Of a stretch of DNA of 64,000 bases, positions 45,592 to 55,872 are shown one piece after another. A program made the translations under genes and the position numbers. Position 1 is the first letter of the stretch; each line of letters starts with the position of its first letter. The stretch comes from an uncultured Bacteroidia bacterium (lineage in GTDB: Bacteria > Bacteroidota > Bacteroidia > Bacteroidales > Prolixibacteraceae). The DNA is taken from NCBI GenBank assembly GCA_903904515.1, contig CAIVCR010000049.1:1-64000 (forward strand). The letters run 5' to 3'. Below the pieces are notes generated by a model. That model worked only from the letters and a program-made list of their open reading frames with translations, ran no database searches and was not told the DNA's origin.

Positions 45592-48267
45592 TTGAACGAT
45601 TTGCGATTCTTATCTATATTTGGAGCAATCCTCTTCCTGGCACAAGGGTCGATTTTTGGGCAAAAGCTTGAAGATAGAGGCACTGTAGTTTCTGAAATTC
45701 AGAAGGTTGCAAAACGGAATTTAAAAAGTAAACTGGCCCTTGCAAAAGCTGACAGTGTTCGTATTTCCCAAAGACTGGCAGCTGTAACGGATAGTCTGAA
45801 ATCGGAAGGCGGTCCGGCAGGATTTGATGCCGAGGTTGAATATACAGCTGATGGATATATTACCTTGTCACAGACAAGTGCGGGCAATAAGATATTCATG
45901 TATAAAAATGCTCAGGTCAAATATAAAGATATTGAGCTGACTGCCAATTATATCGAGTTAAATCGGGACAGTAATCTCGTTTATGCAAAAGGGATGCCCG
46001 ATTCAGTTGGAGTTATTGCGGGTAAACCAATCTTTCAACAAGGGGACCAGAAGTTTGAGGCCGATGAAGTGAGGTATAATTTTTCCACAAAAAAAGGGAT
46101 AGTTACCGGGGTAGTCACTGAACAGCAGGGTGGATTTGTTCACAGTGGGAGAACCAAACTGATGAACGATTCGACCTATTGTCTCCGAAATGGAAGGTAT
46201 ACAACCTGTGATGCTGAACATCCCCATTTTTGGCTTGAAATGACCAAAGCGAAGGTGCTCTCCAATAAGAAGATTGTTACCGGGCCGGCCTATCTTGTTA
46301 TTGAAGATCTTCCGCTCTATTTTGTGTTCCTCCCGTTTGGGTTTTTCCCTAACTCTCCAAAATATTCCTCGGGTTTTATTATGCCATCCTATGGTGATGA
46401 AATAAATCGTGGTTTTTTCCTTAGAGATCTCGGGTATTATTGGGCTGCAAACGATTATTTTGATGCAGCTTTAAAAGGGGACCTCTATTCGAAAGGATCA
46501 AGCGGTATTAAATTTCATAGCAATTACAGGCTTCGTTATAAGTTTAACGGTTCATTTGACCTGCAGTATTTTAAAAACGTCTATGGAGATAAGGGGTTAG
46601 CTGATTTTCACAAGGAAAATGATTTTGCCATTACGTGGTCCCATTCGATGGATTCGAAATCAAATCCAAGTCAGACCTTTAGTGCAAGCGTGAATTTTTC
46701 GACAAGTTCATTCGACCAGAACAACGCGCTAACTACCGAAAACTACCTGACCAATACCAAGCAATCGAGTATTTCCTATTCAAAACGATGGGAAAACTCG
46801 CCATTCAGCCTTTCGGGGAATATGCGTCATTCACAAAACAGCAGGGATACCACTATCAGCCTCACACTTCCGCAGGTAACATTCAATATGTCAAGGATCT
46901 ATCCATTTAAGTTTAAAACCCGTTCAGGGAAGGAGAAATGGTACGAAAAGATCGGGCTTAGTTATTCAATGGACGTTCAAAACACAATCAGTACCAAAGA
47001 GAGTAAGCTATTTGGTTCTTCGCTTCTTAAGGATTGGAGAAATGGTGTGAAACATGCCATTCCTGTGAGTACCTCATTTAAGGCCATGAAATATATAACA
47101 ATAAGTCCATCCTTTAACTACAATGAGCGGTGGTATACCCAGCAAGTCAGGAAGAAGTTTAACCCGACAACCCAATCTGTTGCCGTCTCCGATACATTGT
47201 ATGGGTTTTCACGTGATTATGATTATTCTGTTAGTTTGGGTGCCTCCACAAAGATCTATGGGAATTTTATCCCATTAAACCCAAAATCAAAGATTAAAGG
47301 GATCAGACATTTAATGACCCCGAGCCTAAGTTTTAATCTTAGACCTGATTTTGGTGCTCCTTCATATGGGTTATATGAGAATATTGAGTATTTTGATTCA
47401 AAGGGGAGACCAGTTAGTTTACGTTATCCGCATCATGAAAATGCGCTTTATGGTACTGCCCCTTCAGGGCGGTCGGGTTCTATTGGGTTTAACCTGAATA
47501 ATACGCTGGAGATGAAGAAATTAAATGTAAAGGACACCACCTCGAAAGAGGCATTTACCAAGATTAAACTCCTTGACCAATTATCAATCAGCGGATCGTA
47601 TAACCTTGCTGCCGACTCCCTGAACCTCTCGAATATCAATGTTGCTGCCCGCACCAAGGTTGCCGGTGTTGACCTGAACTTTGGGGCAATACTTGATCCT
47701 TATGAGATGCAGAATGGACGGTTGATTAATAAATTCCAATTTTCAAAAAACGGACAATTGGCACGACTGACCAGTGCAAATGTATCGTTTGGGCTCTCCT
47801 TCAAATCCAAGGAGGGAAAGGAGAAAGAGAAGGAGCAGGCTAAGATGACCCCGGAACAAAAGACTGAACTGGAACAGATAAAATTCAGGCAGAAATCGGG
47901 CAATATACCCGAATATGCCGATTTCAGTGTCCCATGGGACCTCACGTTTAATTACAGTTTCAGATATAGCAAGCCTAATCCGGAACAGGCATCCATCATA
48001 ACTCAGACAGTCGATTTTAATGGGAATATAAGCATGACCAAACAATGGAAAATTGGTTTTTCCTCGGGTCTGGATGTTCAGAAACTTCAGTTAACCTTTA
48101 CTCAGTTTAACATTTTCAGGGATTTGCATTGTATGCAGATGTCGCTGAATCTTATCCCTTTTGGATACCGGCAAAGCTACAATTTTACGATCAGGGCAAC
48201 CTCCTCCTTACTGAAGGATTTGAAACTGATGAAACAGAAGAGTTATCAGGATAATGTTACCTATTAA
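45592..48267 (+). CDS. LptD-like LPS-assembly outer membrane protein
   Basis: An 891-residue protein that starts at TTG. An in-frame TGA at 45577 rules out a longer start, and the signal peptide (FLSIFGAILFLAQGSIFG) follows at once. Residues about 60-190 form the LptA-like (OstA) jellyroll (YKNAQVKYKDIELTANYIEL, GQKFEADEVRYNF-type repeats). Next is the barrel, from about 230 to the end, with many aromatic-alternating strands; TYCLRNGRYTTC and GFFPNSPKYSSGFIMPSYG are family landmarks. It should insert LPS into the outer leaflet together with LptE. Its usual partner genes are not adjacent. Confidence 0.88.
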   Translation: MNDLRFLSIFGAILFLAQGSIFGQKLEDRGTVVSEIQKVAKRNLKSKLALAKADSVRISQRLAAVTDSLKSEGGPAGFDAEVEYTADGYITLSQTSAGNKIFMYKNAQVKYKDIELTANYIELNRDSNLVYAKGMPDSVGVIAGKPIFQQGDQKFEADEVRYNFSTKKGIVTGVVTEQQGGFVHSGRTKLMNDSTYCLRNGRYTTCDAEHPHFWLEMTKAKVLSNKKIVTGPAYLVIEDLPLYFVFLPFGFFPNSPKYSSGFIMPSYGDEINRGFFLRDLGYYWAANDYFDAALKGDLYSKGSSGIKFHSNYRLRYKFNGSFDLQYFKNVYGDKGLADFHKENDFAITWSHSMDSKSNPSQTFSASVNFSTSSFDQNNALTTENYLTNTKQSSISYSKRWENSPFSLSGNMRHSQNSRDTTISLTLPQVTFNMSRIYPFKFKTRSGKEKWYEKIGLSYSMDVQNTISTKESKLFGSSLLKDWRNGVKHAIPVSTSFKAMKYITISPSFNYNERWYTQQVRKKFNPTTQSVAVSDTLYGFSRDYDYSVSLGASTKIYGNFIPLNPKSKIKGIRHLMTPSLSFNLRPDFGAPSYGLYENIEYFDSKGRPVSLRYPHHENALYGTAPSGRSGSIGFNLNNTLEMKKLNVKDTTSKEAFTKIKLLDQLSISGSYNLAADSLNLSNINVAARTKVAGVDLNFGAILDPYEMQNGRLINKFQFSKNGQLARLTSANVSFGLSFKSKEGKEKEKEQAKMTPEQKTELEQIKFRQKSGNIPEYADFSVPWDLTFNYSFRYSKPNPEQASIITQTVDFNGNISMTKQWKIGFSSGLDVQKLQLTFTQFNIFRDLHCMQMSLNLIPFGYRQSYNFTIRATSSLLKDLKLMKQKSYQDNVTY

Positions 48268-48300
48268 GGTTTTGTGGAGCAGTTGGGATTGATTAGTTGA

Positions 48301-48840
48301 TTAAAGGAATAATTCGCACCACTCATTAAACCGTACCAGGTTCTTTTCTCCAAATTTTTGTATTGATTTTCTTACTTCTGCGACTGTTTTCTCGTGAAAC
48401 AGATCCCCGCTTTTGGAAAAGAATTTATCTGCAAAGCATACAATCTGCTCTTCAACAGAGACAGGTACAAAGTCGCGTAACGGCAGTGGGAGTTTGTTGG
48501 CAATAATCTCTTCAGTTGTAATTCCTACTCCGGTATGCCTTTCGCACACCAGCCCATGTTCGGGATAACCTTCGGCAGTAAGGATTTCGCATCCCAGGTA
48601 ACCATGACAGAGGTATGGATATTCACCAAAGCAAAAAAGATCAGGCGCATTCGTCTTGAATATTCCCAGATCGTGTACCATTGAGGCTTCCTCGATAAAG
48701 ATCAGATCAGGATTTAAATCTTTACGTCTGTGGGCAATTTTCAGCGCTTTTTCAGTCACCAGATTACTGTGGCTGATTAAGATCTTATATGCTTTTGACC
48801 TTGGTTTGTAGTATTTTCCAATAATTTCCAATGGTTCCAT
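48301..48840 (-). CDS. HD-domain phosphohydrolase
   Basis: A 179-residue single-domain protein with the HD metal-binding set: His24 (ISHSNLVTEKAL), His56-Asp57 (SMVHDLGIF), further histidines in YLCHGYLG and CERHTGVG, and a late Asp in VCFADKFF. HD proteins hydrolyse nucleotides or other phosphates; the substrate here is unknown. It converges with the LptD-like gene with 33 bp between them and no obvious terminator. Confidence 0.88.
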   Translation of the reverse strand: MEPLEIIGKYYKPRSKAYKILISHSNLVTEKALKIAHRRKDLNPDLIFIEEASMVHDLGIFKTNAPDLFCFGEYPYLCHGYLGCEILTAEGYPEHGLVCERHTGVGITTEEIIANKLPLPLRDFVPVSVEEQIVCFADKFFSKSGDLFHEKTVAEVRKSIQKFGEKNLVRFNEWCELFL

Positions 48841-48999
48841 ATCGTTGAATTTTGAAGTAAAATTAGTTTTTTTAAATACTTATCTGACGAAATTAACCGA
48901 ATATGCTTATGAAAAACAACTTTTGTTTAATAATTTTACCTGTTTTATATCTGTTAATAGCCCATTAAAGCTAATTTTATACCCTATTTTGAATGTAGT

Positions 49000-51549
49000 A
49001 TGATGAGTCAGATAATTGAATCAGCTCCACGGATTTTCCGTAAAGGGGTGGAATATTTAAAAAAAGGGAAAAAGGAGAAAGGGGTAAAACGCATAGCTTC
49101 CTCGCTAAAGGAGGGTTTTAAACCCGCTATGGTGTTACTTGATCTGATTGATCATGAAAATGATATCAATCAAGTTATTACATCTTTTGAAACGATAATG
49201 GAGAAGGGCTTTTCCGGAGCCTCATTACTCATTGGAAAATATTATTATGAAGGGAATAATCGGATACTTTCAAGGGAGGAGTCGGTAAAATGGTTCCTTG
49301 AGTCTGCCAGGGACGGAGGAATTGAAGCATGTGACTATATTGGTCAGATGCGTGAAAACGGTACCGGACTATCTCTCGATCTTAACAAAGCATTTGAATG
49401 GTACGAACGAGGGGCTCAGCGTGGAGATATCATTGCAAAATATAATATTGGCCGGTTACTGGCTACCGGAGATGGTGGCTATAAGGATATGAATGAGGCT
49501 GTTGATAATTGGTACGAATCAGCAAAAGGGGGTTTTGCCCCTGCTATGTTCAAAGTTGGAGAGATCTTTGAACAAGGGTTGACAGTTCCGGTAAAGCTTA
49601 CCAAAGCTTTCGAATGGTATTTGAAAGCTGCCAATTGTGACCACACGCCATCGTTTGAAAAGGCCGGACTCTTCAATTATGAGGGCAAGGGAACTGAGAA
49701 GAATGCAGAGGAGGCATTTAGGTGGCTTTCGAAGCTGGAGGGGAATGTGTCTGCCGAAGTTGCACTGGTTCTTGGTAAAATGTATTATAAAGGGGATGGA
49801 ACCGGCACCGATCCTGAAAAAGCAAAAGAATTTCTCCGGCAGGCGGCACATGCCGATTATGTTGAAGCTATCTTTCTGATGGGTCGCCTTCTGGATGAGT
49901 TAGGTGATTCTGAAGCGACAGACTGGTACCAGCGTGCTGCCGACAAGGGGAGTGCCGACGCCCAGGATGCTATTGCCGGATTGTATCTGAAAAAATCGGA
50001 CGAAGAGGGGGTTGACTGGTTAAAGAAAGCTGCTGTCAACGGAAATCCTGAGGCTATGCTCCGTTTGGCGCAGAAATATGAAATTGGGGATGAGGTTGAA
50101 TCGAATCATAAAATTTCAGTCGATTATTACAAAAGAGCTGCCGATAAAGGAAATCTGGAGGCGCAATTTAAATATGCCAGCCTATTGCTTGCCGGCGAGA
50201 TCACAAACAAGGATAATCAGTCAGCCGCAGATTATTTTAACAGGGCTGCGACTGCAGGCCATCCAAGGGCTGCTTACATGATCGGAATCATCCATGAAAA
50301 AAGTTTAAGCTATTGGTCGGAAAAGGAAAAAGCATTTGATTGGTTCCTGAAAGCTGCAGAACTTGGAGTTCCAGGCGCCATGTTTCGGGTTGGGGTCTAT
50401 TTTGAAAATGGGATTTCAAAACCACAAAACTCGGATGAGGCTTTTAAATGGTACCAGCGCGCAGCTGATGCTGGCTATCCGAAAGCTGTTTTTAATCTTG
50501 GTGTAATGTATGAATCTGGCAATGGGATCAGTCAAAATTTGCCCAAGGCTGTCACCCAGTATGAAATGGCTGCCGGACTTGGTGTTGCCGAAGCCATGAA
50601 TAATCTTGGAAATGCTTATCACCAGGGAAAAGGTGTTGATCCAAATCCTGCTGAAGCTTTAAAATGGTATACAATGGCCGATGAAGCCGGATTTTACCTG
50701 GGTACTTATAATCTAGGGGTAATGCACTATTTTGGCGATGCAGGTGAGAAGAATTATGAAAAAGCATTCAATTGTTTTAAAAAGGCCGCTGATGGTGGCT
50801 ATGCTCAGGCTCAATATAACCTTGCAGGAATGTATTATTTTGGCGAAGGAATAGAAAAAGATCCGAATGAAGCATTTAACTTTTATTCAAAAGCTGCAGA
50901 AAATGGATTTACCGATGCCTGGAAGAATTTAGGCGATATGTACCTGAATGGGGATGGGGTACAGAAAAATGTCGATAAGGCGATTTTAAGTTTTGAAAAA
51001 GCTGCTGAGGCCGGCGATGATGAAGCGCGGGTTGAATTGGGAAGGATACTCTATACAACCACAGGTTTTCAGGATTTTACAAAAGCCTCTCAATACCTAC
51101 AGAGTGCGGCTGAAAACAGCTATTCACCTGCTTATAATCCGTTGGGGGTTCTTCTGGTTTCCAAAAAGTTTTCAGAACGAAATCCTGTATCAGCCTGGGA
51201 GTGGTTTCAAAAAGGGGCTGACCTGGGAATTACAGCTGCAATACTGAATCAGGCCACCTACCTGAAAAGGGGAGAGGGTGGTACCGTTGATTATGAAAAA
51301 GCGTATGAAATTCTGGAATTGCTTGTTGGGGAAGATCCCGATAAGATAGCGGCCTATTTACTTGCCCTGTTGATTTTATCAGGAGAATGCCGGATTAAAG
51401 ATCAGGATGTAGCCCGGAAATACCTGGAACTCTCATCAGAAAAAGGGTGGCAACCTGCATCAAAATTGCTGGATAATAATGAATTGTTTACAGGATCTGC
51501 AGTTTTGAATTTCTGGGAAGAGTATATTTTGGAGGATCAGGAAGATTAA
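49000..51549 (+). CDS. Long Sel1-repeat protein
   Basis: An 849-residue protein composed of about twenty Sel1/TPR-like repeats of roughly 36 residues from about residue 70 to 830, typified by AFKWYQRAADAGYPKAVFNLGVMYESG. The N-terminal 65 residues have a Lys/Gly-rich stretch (YLKKGKKEKGVKR). There is no signal peptide or membrane helix. Sel1 repeats form solenoids for protein binding, often in signalling or envelope control. An alternative ATG lies one codon downstream at 49003. It is a single-gene unit; partner unknown. Confidence 0.92.
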   Translation: MMSQIIESAPRIFRKGVEYLKKGKKEKGVKRIASSLKEGFKPAMVLLDLIDHENDINQVITSFETIMEKGFSGASLLIGKYYYEGNNRILSREESVKWFLESARDGGIEACDYIGQMRENGTGLSLDLNKAFEWYERGAQRGDIIAKYNIGRLLATGDGGYKDMNEAVDNWYESAKGGFAPAMFKVGEIFEQGLTVPVKLTKAFEWYLKAANCDHTPSFEKAGLFNYEGKGTEKNAEEAFRWLSKLEGNVSAEVALVLGKMYYKGDGTGTDPEKAKEFLRQAAHADYVEAIFLMGRLLDELGDSEATDWYQRAADKGSADAQDAIAGLYLKKSDEEGVDWLKKAAVNGNPEAMLRLAQKYEIGDEVESNHKISVDYYKRAADKGNLEAQFKYASLLLAGEITNKDNQSAADYFNRAATAGHPRAAYMIGIIHEKSLSYWSEKEKAFDWFLKAAELGVPGAMFRVGVYFENGISKPQNSDEAFKWYQRAADAGYPKAVFNLGVMYESGNGISQNLPKAVTQYEMAAGLGVAEAMNNLGNAYHQGKGVDPNPAEALKWYTMADEAGFYLGTYNLGVMHYFGDAGEKNYEKAFNCFKKAADGGYAQAQYNLAGMYYFGEGIEKDPNEAFNFYSKAAENGFTDAWKNLGDMYLNGDGVQKNVDKAILSFEKAAEAGDDEARVELGRILYTTTGFQDFTKASQYLQSAAENSYSPAYNPLGVLLVSKKFSERNPVSAWEWFQKGADLGITAAILNQATYLKRGEGGTVDYEKAYEILELLVGEDPDKIAAYLLALLILSGECRIKDQDVARKYLELSSEKGWQPASKLLDNNELFTGSAVLNFWEEYILEDQED

Positions 51550-51614
51550 TTATAACTATCTTATTCAAGGTAGTTATAACACTGAGAATATTTCACCCTT
51601 AATCTCTTAAGTTT

Positions 51615-52001
51615 ATGAAAATCAGATTGATTATTGCCATTTTTCTAATTTTTTCAATCCTTTTGCCAGCTGCGAATGCCCAGGCAGCAGAAAAGGGGAA
51701 GGTTCTTCGTCACGTGGTCATGTTTAAGTTTTCGGAGAGCGCCACACCTGCCACTATTCAAAAAATAGAGGCTTCATTTGCTGCACTTACTCATCAAATC
51801 AGCGAGATTAAAGGTTTTGAATGGGGAACGAATTCCAGCCCTGAAGGACTAAATCAGGGATTGACCCATTGCTTCATTCTGACTTTCACTTCAGATAAAG
51901 ACCGCAATGCCTATCTCATTCATCCGGCTCATAAAGCGTTTGGGGCCAGCTTGGGGAAAGATGTTGAAAAAGTGACTGTTGTTGATTTTTGGGTGAAATA
52001 A
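51615..52001 (+). CDS. Exported Dabb (stress-responsive alpha/beta-barrel) domain protein
   Basis: A 128-residue protein with a signal peptide (residues 1-24, FLIFSILLPAANAQA). It then has one Dabb domain of about 100 residues: LRHVVMFKFSESATPATI at the start, FEWGTNSSPEGLNQGLTH in the middle, and the closing strand VTVVDFWVK. Dabb proteins are dimeric ferredoxin-like barrels; a few are enzymes, most are unassigned. An exported version is less common. It is 65 bp after the Sel1 gene in the same direction. Confidence 0.88.
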   Translation: MKIRLIIAIFLIFSILLPAANAQAAEKGKVLRHVVMFKFSESATPATIQKIEASFAALTHQISEIKGFEWGTNSSPEGLNQGLTHCFILTFTSDKDRNAYLIHPAHKAFGASLGKDVEKVTVVDFWVK

Positions 52002-52017
52002 AGAGGAAAAATGTGAA

Positions 52018-52052
52018 AGATATTATACCCTCTTTGGGAGGATAAAATATCT
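52018..52052. terminator. Likely terminator between the Dabb gene and purL
   Basis: agatatt (52018-52024) and aatatct (52046-52052) close a stem that continues, with mismatches, through ccctc/gagg around the loop tttgg. It lies between two converging genes. The T-run is weak on both sides. Confidence 0.5.
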
Positions 52053-52057
52053 TTGGT

Positions 52058-55000
52058 TTAATCTACTTTTTGTCTGATCCAATTTAATGCATTAACAAAA
52101 GCCTCAATCCACGGCGTTACCTGATCATCTTTCCGGTCAGCGGGATAATTGGCCCACTGCCAGGGATAGATGGCCCTTTCAATATGGGGCATCATTGCCA
52201 GGTGCCGCCCGTCTTCCGAACAGATCGCTGCAGTATCATAATCTGAACCGTTAGGATTTCCGGGATAATTACTATAGGAAAACTTGGCCGGTATCTGGTA
52301 TTTCTCTTCTGCAAAAGGCATTACAAATTTTCCCTCACCATGTGCCACCCAGGTTCCAAGACTTTTACCAGCCAGTGATTTAAACATAACAGAGCTGTTT
52401 TCAAGTACGTCAACACCAACAAAGCATGACTCAAACTTATGGGAGTCGTTATGCTCCATTTTGATAGTTTCCTTATGTCCCGGATTAACAAGGTCAAGTT
52501 CAACCATTAATTGACAACCATTGCAGATTCCAAGACTCAACGTGTCACTTCTCTTATAAAAATTTTCGAGTGCATTTTTGGCCTTTTCGTTAGATCTAAA
52601 AGCGCCTGCCCACCCTTTTGCCGATCCGAGAACATCTGAATTGGAGAATCCACCGACAAAAACAATCAGGTTTAACTCTTCCAGCGTTTCGCGCCCACTG
52701 ATCAGATCTGTCATATGGACGTCTTTCACATCAAAACCGGCAAGGTACATACTCCAGGCCATTTCCCGATCCCCGTTACTTCCCTTTTCGCGGATAATGG
52801 CAGCCTTTATGCCTGAAGGGTGACGACGCTTAGGATCTATCCCCAGATCGTTAAATTTACCTGTAAATGAGCCAAAATTAAACTTAAGTTCATTTTTTTT
52901 ATAATTTTCAAACCTTTCCAATGCCAGCTTCTCACCACTCTGACGGCGGTCAAGCAGGTATGAAGGCCTGAACCATAGATCGCGCAAAGCATCTACATCA
53001 AACTGAAATTTATCAGGGCCATTGACAACCGTTATTTGACGGCTATTTGTTGGATTTCCAATCTTCACGAAAGTTATTCCGTTGGCATTCAGGGATTCTT
53101 CAAAAGTGATAAAATCTTTTGGTTGGATGACAATTCCCGGATTTTCGCTAAACAACGTTTTTACTGAGTCCGACTCTGCCAAACCTGTCAGGTTTACCTC
53201 AATTCCACCTTTATTTGATGCAAAACACATCTCAAGCAAGGTGGTCAAAATTCCGCCTGAAGAAATATCATGTCCTGATACAATTAATTGATCTTCTATT
53301 AATTGCTGTATTGTATTAAAAGCTTTGATAAAATAATCTGCATCAGAAACAGTTGGGGTGTTTTCGCCCAGTTGGCTCAACGTCTGAGCCAGAGAACTGC
53401 CACCTAAAGATCGTGGCGCTTTTGAAAAATCAAGATAATAGATTGGTTTGGAAGGGTCTGATACGAGAACTGGTTCCACAACTTTGCGGATATCAGAAAC
53501 TTCACCGGAAGCTGAGATAATCACTGTACCGGGTGCGTAAACCACATCGTTTTTATACTTCTGGGTCATCGACAGGGAGTCTTTCCCGGTAGGGATGTTA
53601 ATTCCCAGGGCACATGCAAATTTGGAAGCTGCCTCTACGCCAGCGTAAAGTCTGAAGTTCTCCCCTTTGTTTTTAGCAGGCCACATCCAGTTGGCTGAAA
53701 GCGAAATCCCTTTGATCTGGTGAGTCAGGGGAGCCCATATAATATTGGTGAGCGATTCGGCAATCGAAAGGATTGAGCCGTTGGCTGCGTCAATAAGTCC
53801 TGCAACCGGAGCGTGTCCGAGTGAAGTGGCAATCCCCTCTTTACCTTGATAATCAATTGCGACAACTCCAAGGTTATTTAAAGGAAGTTGTAATTCTCCG
53901 GCACATTGCTGTTTGGCAATTTTGCCGGTAACCGACCTGTCAACTTTATTGGTAAGCCAATCTTTACACCCTACCGATTCAAGTTGCAGGATTTTCTCAA
54001 TATATTTATTTACCAGTGCTTTATCATAGTTAACAGCTGAAAATGCAGCTGTTTTTGATTCGTCTTCCAAAACTGTTTTAGGGGGTTTTCCAAACATATA
54101 GGCAAGTTCCCAATTGATCGGTTTTTCCCCTGAATTTCGGTTAATGAAGGTGAATTTGTGGTTTCCCGTTGTTTCGCCGATCACATAGATCGGGGAGCGT
54201 TCGCGCTCTGCAATCCGGGTGATCAGTTCGATATTTTCGCCGCTGGTAACAAATCCCATTCTCTCCTGCGATTCATTTCCAACAATCTCTTTGGCCGAAA
54301 GGGTGGGGTCTCCGACCGGTAATTGGTCGATATAGATTTCCCCACCAGTCTCTTCAACCAATTCAGAAAGACAATTTAAATGTCCCCCTGCGCCGTGGTC
54401 ATGAATCGAAACAATCGGGTTATTTCCCGATTCAGCAAGTGCCCTGATGGTGTTATAGGCCCGCTTCTGCATCTCGGGGTTTGCTCGTTGAACCGCATTT
54501 AATTCGATATGGTTCTCAAATTCACCTGTATCAACTGACGAAACAGCTCCGCCACCCATTCCGATCCGGTAGTTATCTCCACCCAGTAAAACTACCTTAT
54601 CCCCAATTCCGGGAACACTTTTCAGGCAATCCTCCCCGCGTGCATAACCAATACCACCGGCTTGCATAATTACTTTATCGTATCCGAACTTTTTATCGTT
54701 CTCAAAATGCTCAAAGGTAAGTAAGGAGCCATTAATAAGTGGCTGTCCAAATTTATTCCCAAAATCAGAGGCGCCATTTGAGGCCTTGATTAAAATCTCT
54801 TCCGGTGATTGGTATAACCATGGACGGGGTTCGGTAGCCTCTTCCCATGAACGGCCCTTTGCATCATTTCTTGAGTAAGAGGTCATATAAACAGCTGTCC
54901 CTGCAATGGGAAAGCTACCCTTGCCTCCGGCCATGCGATCGCGGATTTCGCCACCTGTGCCAGTTGCGGCGCCATTAAACGGCTCAACTGTCGTTGGGAA

Positions 55001-55747
55001 ATTATGGGTTTCTGCCTTGAGCGATAAAACAGTCTGAATGTCAGTTACCTCGAAAAAATCGGGTTTATCCTGAGTCTTAGGGGCAAATTGTTCAGAATCA
55101 GGCCCCTTGCTAAAAGAGCAGTTGTCTTTGTAGGCTGATAGTATCGTATTGGGATTGGTTTGGGTTGTTTTTTTTATCAGCTGAAATAGGGTAGACTCTT
55201 TCTCAACGCCATCAATTATGAAATTTCCGTTAAATATTTTGTGGCGGCAATGTTCCGAATTTACCTGTGAAAACCCAAATACTTCACTGTCAGTTAACTT
55301 ACGACCAAGTTTCTGAGATACCTCATTAAGGTAGTTGATTTCATCCACACTTAAAGCTAACCCTTCCTGGCTGCTGTATGCCCCAATATCGTCAATTGAG
55401 AGGATAGATTCAGGTTGATGATTGATTACAAATATTTGTTGATCAAGACCTTTATAAATAATCTGAAGCATTGGATCATGCCGGGGATTTTCTGATTCGG
55501 AGGGAAAGAATTCCTCTATTCTGACTATTCCGACGATCCCCATATTTTGGGTAATCTCAACGGCATTGGTACTCCAGGGTGTAATCATCTCTTTTCTAGG
55601 TCCCACGTAGATGCCTGAGATTGTCTGTTGGGCAATTAAGAGAGCTTCACCGAATAGCCAGGTTAATTTTTCGAGATCGAAAGCAGATAATTCAAGATGG
55701 GTATCAACGGCAATCAGATTTGATTTTCCTTTAAAAAAGAGGATCAT
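52058..55747 (-). CDS. purL: Phosphoribosylformylglycinamidine synthase, large single-chain type
   Basis: A 1229-residue enzyme that carries the synthetase and glutaminase parts in one chain. The synthetase region has VNSEHCRHKIFNG near 165-177, LKAETHNFPTTVEPFNGAATG near 243-262 (in two pieces), HDHGAGGHLNCL and a second half-domain with PTGKDSLSMTQKYKN. The C-terminal glutaminase has GICNGCQLMVELD near 1073 (Cys nucleophile) and the late His of MPHIERAIYPWQW near 1200. It makes FGAM from FGAR, glutamine and ATP in purine synthesis. It is a single gene with its promoter beside a tandem repeat. Confidence 0.97.
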   Translation of the reverse strand: MILFFKGKSNLIAVDTHLELSAFDLEKLTWLFGEALLIAQQTISGIYVGPRKEMITPWSTNAVEITQNMGIVGIVRIEEFFPSESENPRHDPMLQIIYKGLDQQIFVINHQPESILSIDDIGAYSSQEGLALSVDEINYLNEVSQKLGRKLTDSEVFGFSQVNSEHCRHKIFNGNFIIDGVEKESTLFQLIKKTTQTNPNTILSAYKDNCSFSKGPDSEQFAPKTQDKPDFFEVTDIQTVLSLKAETHNFPTTVEPFNGAATGTGGEIRDRMAGGKGSFPIAGTAVYMTSYSRNDAKGRSWEEATEPRPWLYQSPEEILIKASNGASDFGNKFGQPLINGSLLTFEHFENDKKFGYDKVIMQAGGIGYARGEDCLKSVPGIGDKVVLLGGDNYRIGMGGGAVSSVDTGEFENHIELNAVQRANPEMQKRAYNTIRALAESGNNPIVSIHDHGAGGHLNCLSELVEETGGEIYIDQLPVGDPTLSAKEIVGNESQERMGFVTSGENIELITRIAERERSPIYVIGETTGNHKFTFINRNSGEKPINWELAYMFGKPPKTVLEDESKTAAFSAVNYDKALVNKYIEKILQLESVGCKDWLTNKVDRSVTGKIAKQQCAGELQLPLNNLGVVAIDYQGKEGIATSLGHAPVAGLIDAANGSILSIAESLTNIIWAPLTHQIKGISLSANWMWPAKNKGENFRLYAGVEAASKFACALGINIPTGKDSLSMTQKYKNDVVYAPGTVIISASGEVSDIRKVVEPVLVSDPSKPIYYLDFSKAPRSLGGSSLAQTLSQLGENTPTVSDADYFIKAFNTIQQLIEDQLIVSGHDISSGGILTTLLEMCFASNKGGIEVNLTGLAESDSVKTLFSENPGIVIQPKDFITFEESLNANGITFVKIGNPTNSRQITVVNGPDKFQFDVDALRDLWFRPSYLLDRRQSGEKLALERFENYKKNELKFNFGSFTGKFNDLGIDPKRRHPSGIKAAIIREKGSNGDREMAWSMYLAGFDVKDVHMTDLISGRETLEELNLIVFVGGFSNSDVLGSAKGWAGAFRSNEKAKNALENFYKRSDTLSLGICNGCQLMVELDLVNPGHKETIKMEHNDSHKFESCFVGVDVLENSSVMFKSLAGKSLGTWVAHGEGKFVMPFAEEKYQIPAKFSYSNYPGNPNGSDYDTAAICSEDGRHLAMMPHIERAIYPWQWANYPADRKDDQVTPWIEAFVNALNWIRQKVD

Positions 55748-55790
55748 TGAGGTATGTTTTAATTGACAAAGTCAGGGTTATCACTGATGG

Positions 55791-55819
55791 CAAAGATAAG
55801 GAAAAAATATAGCGGGCAA
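55791..55819 (-). promoter_or_regulatory. Candidate purL promoter overlapping the 14-bp repeat
   Basis: On the minus strand TATCTTTG (55798-55791) matches TAnnTTTG exactly, and TTG (55819-55817) lies 18 bp upstream of it. Transcription would start about 35 bp before the purL ATG. The -33 TTG is the first bases of repeat unit 1, so changes in that unit could affect the promoter. Confidence 0.45.
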
Positions 55820-55872
55820 TTGGCTACCTGCAATTGGCTACCTGCAACTGGCTACCTGCGACTGGCTGCCGG
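55817..55872. repeat. Tandem 14-bp repeat, four units, with degenerate tail
   Basis: Units at 55817-55830 and 55831-55844 are identical (caattggctacctg). The unit at 55845-55858 differs by one base, and that at 55859-55872 is degenerate. Related ctactggcaact fragments continue to about 55920. Confidence 0.85.
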
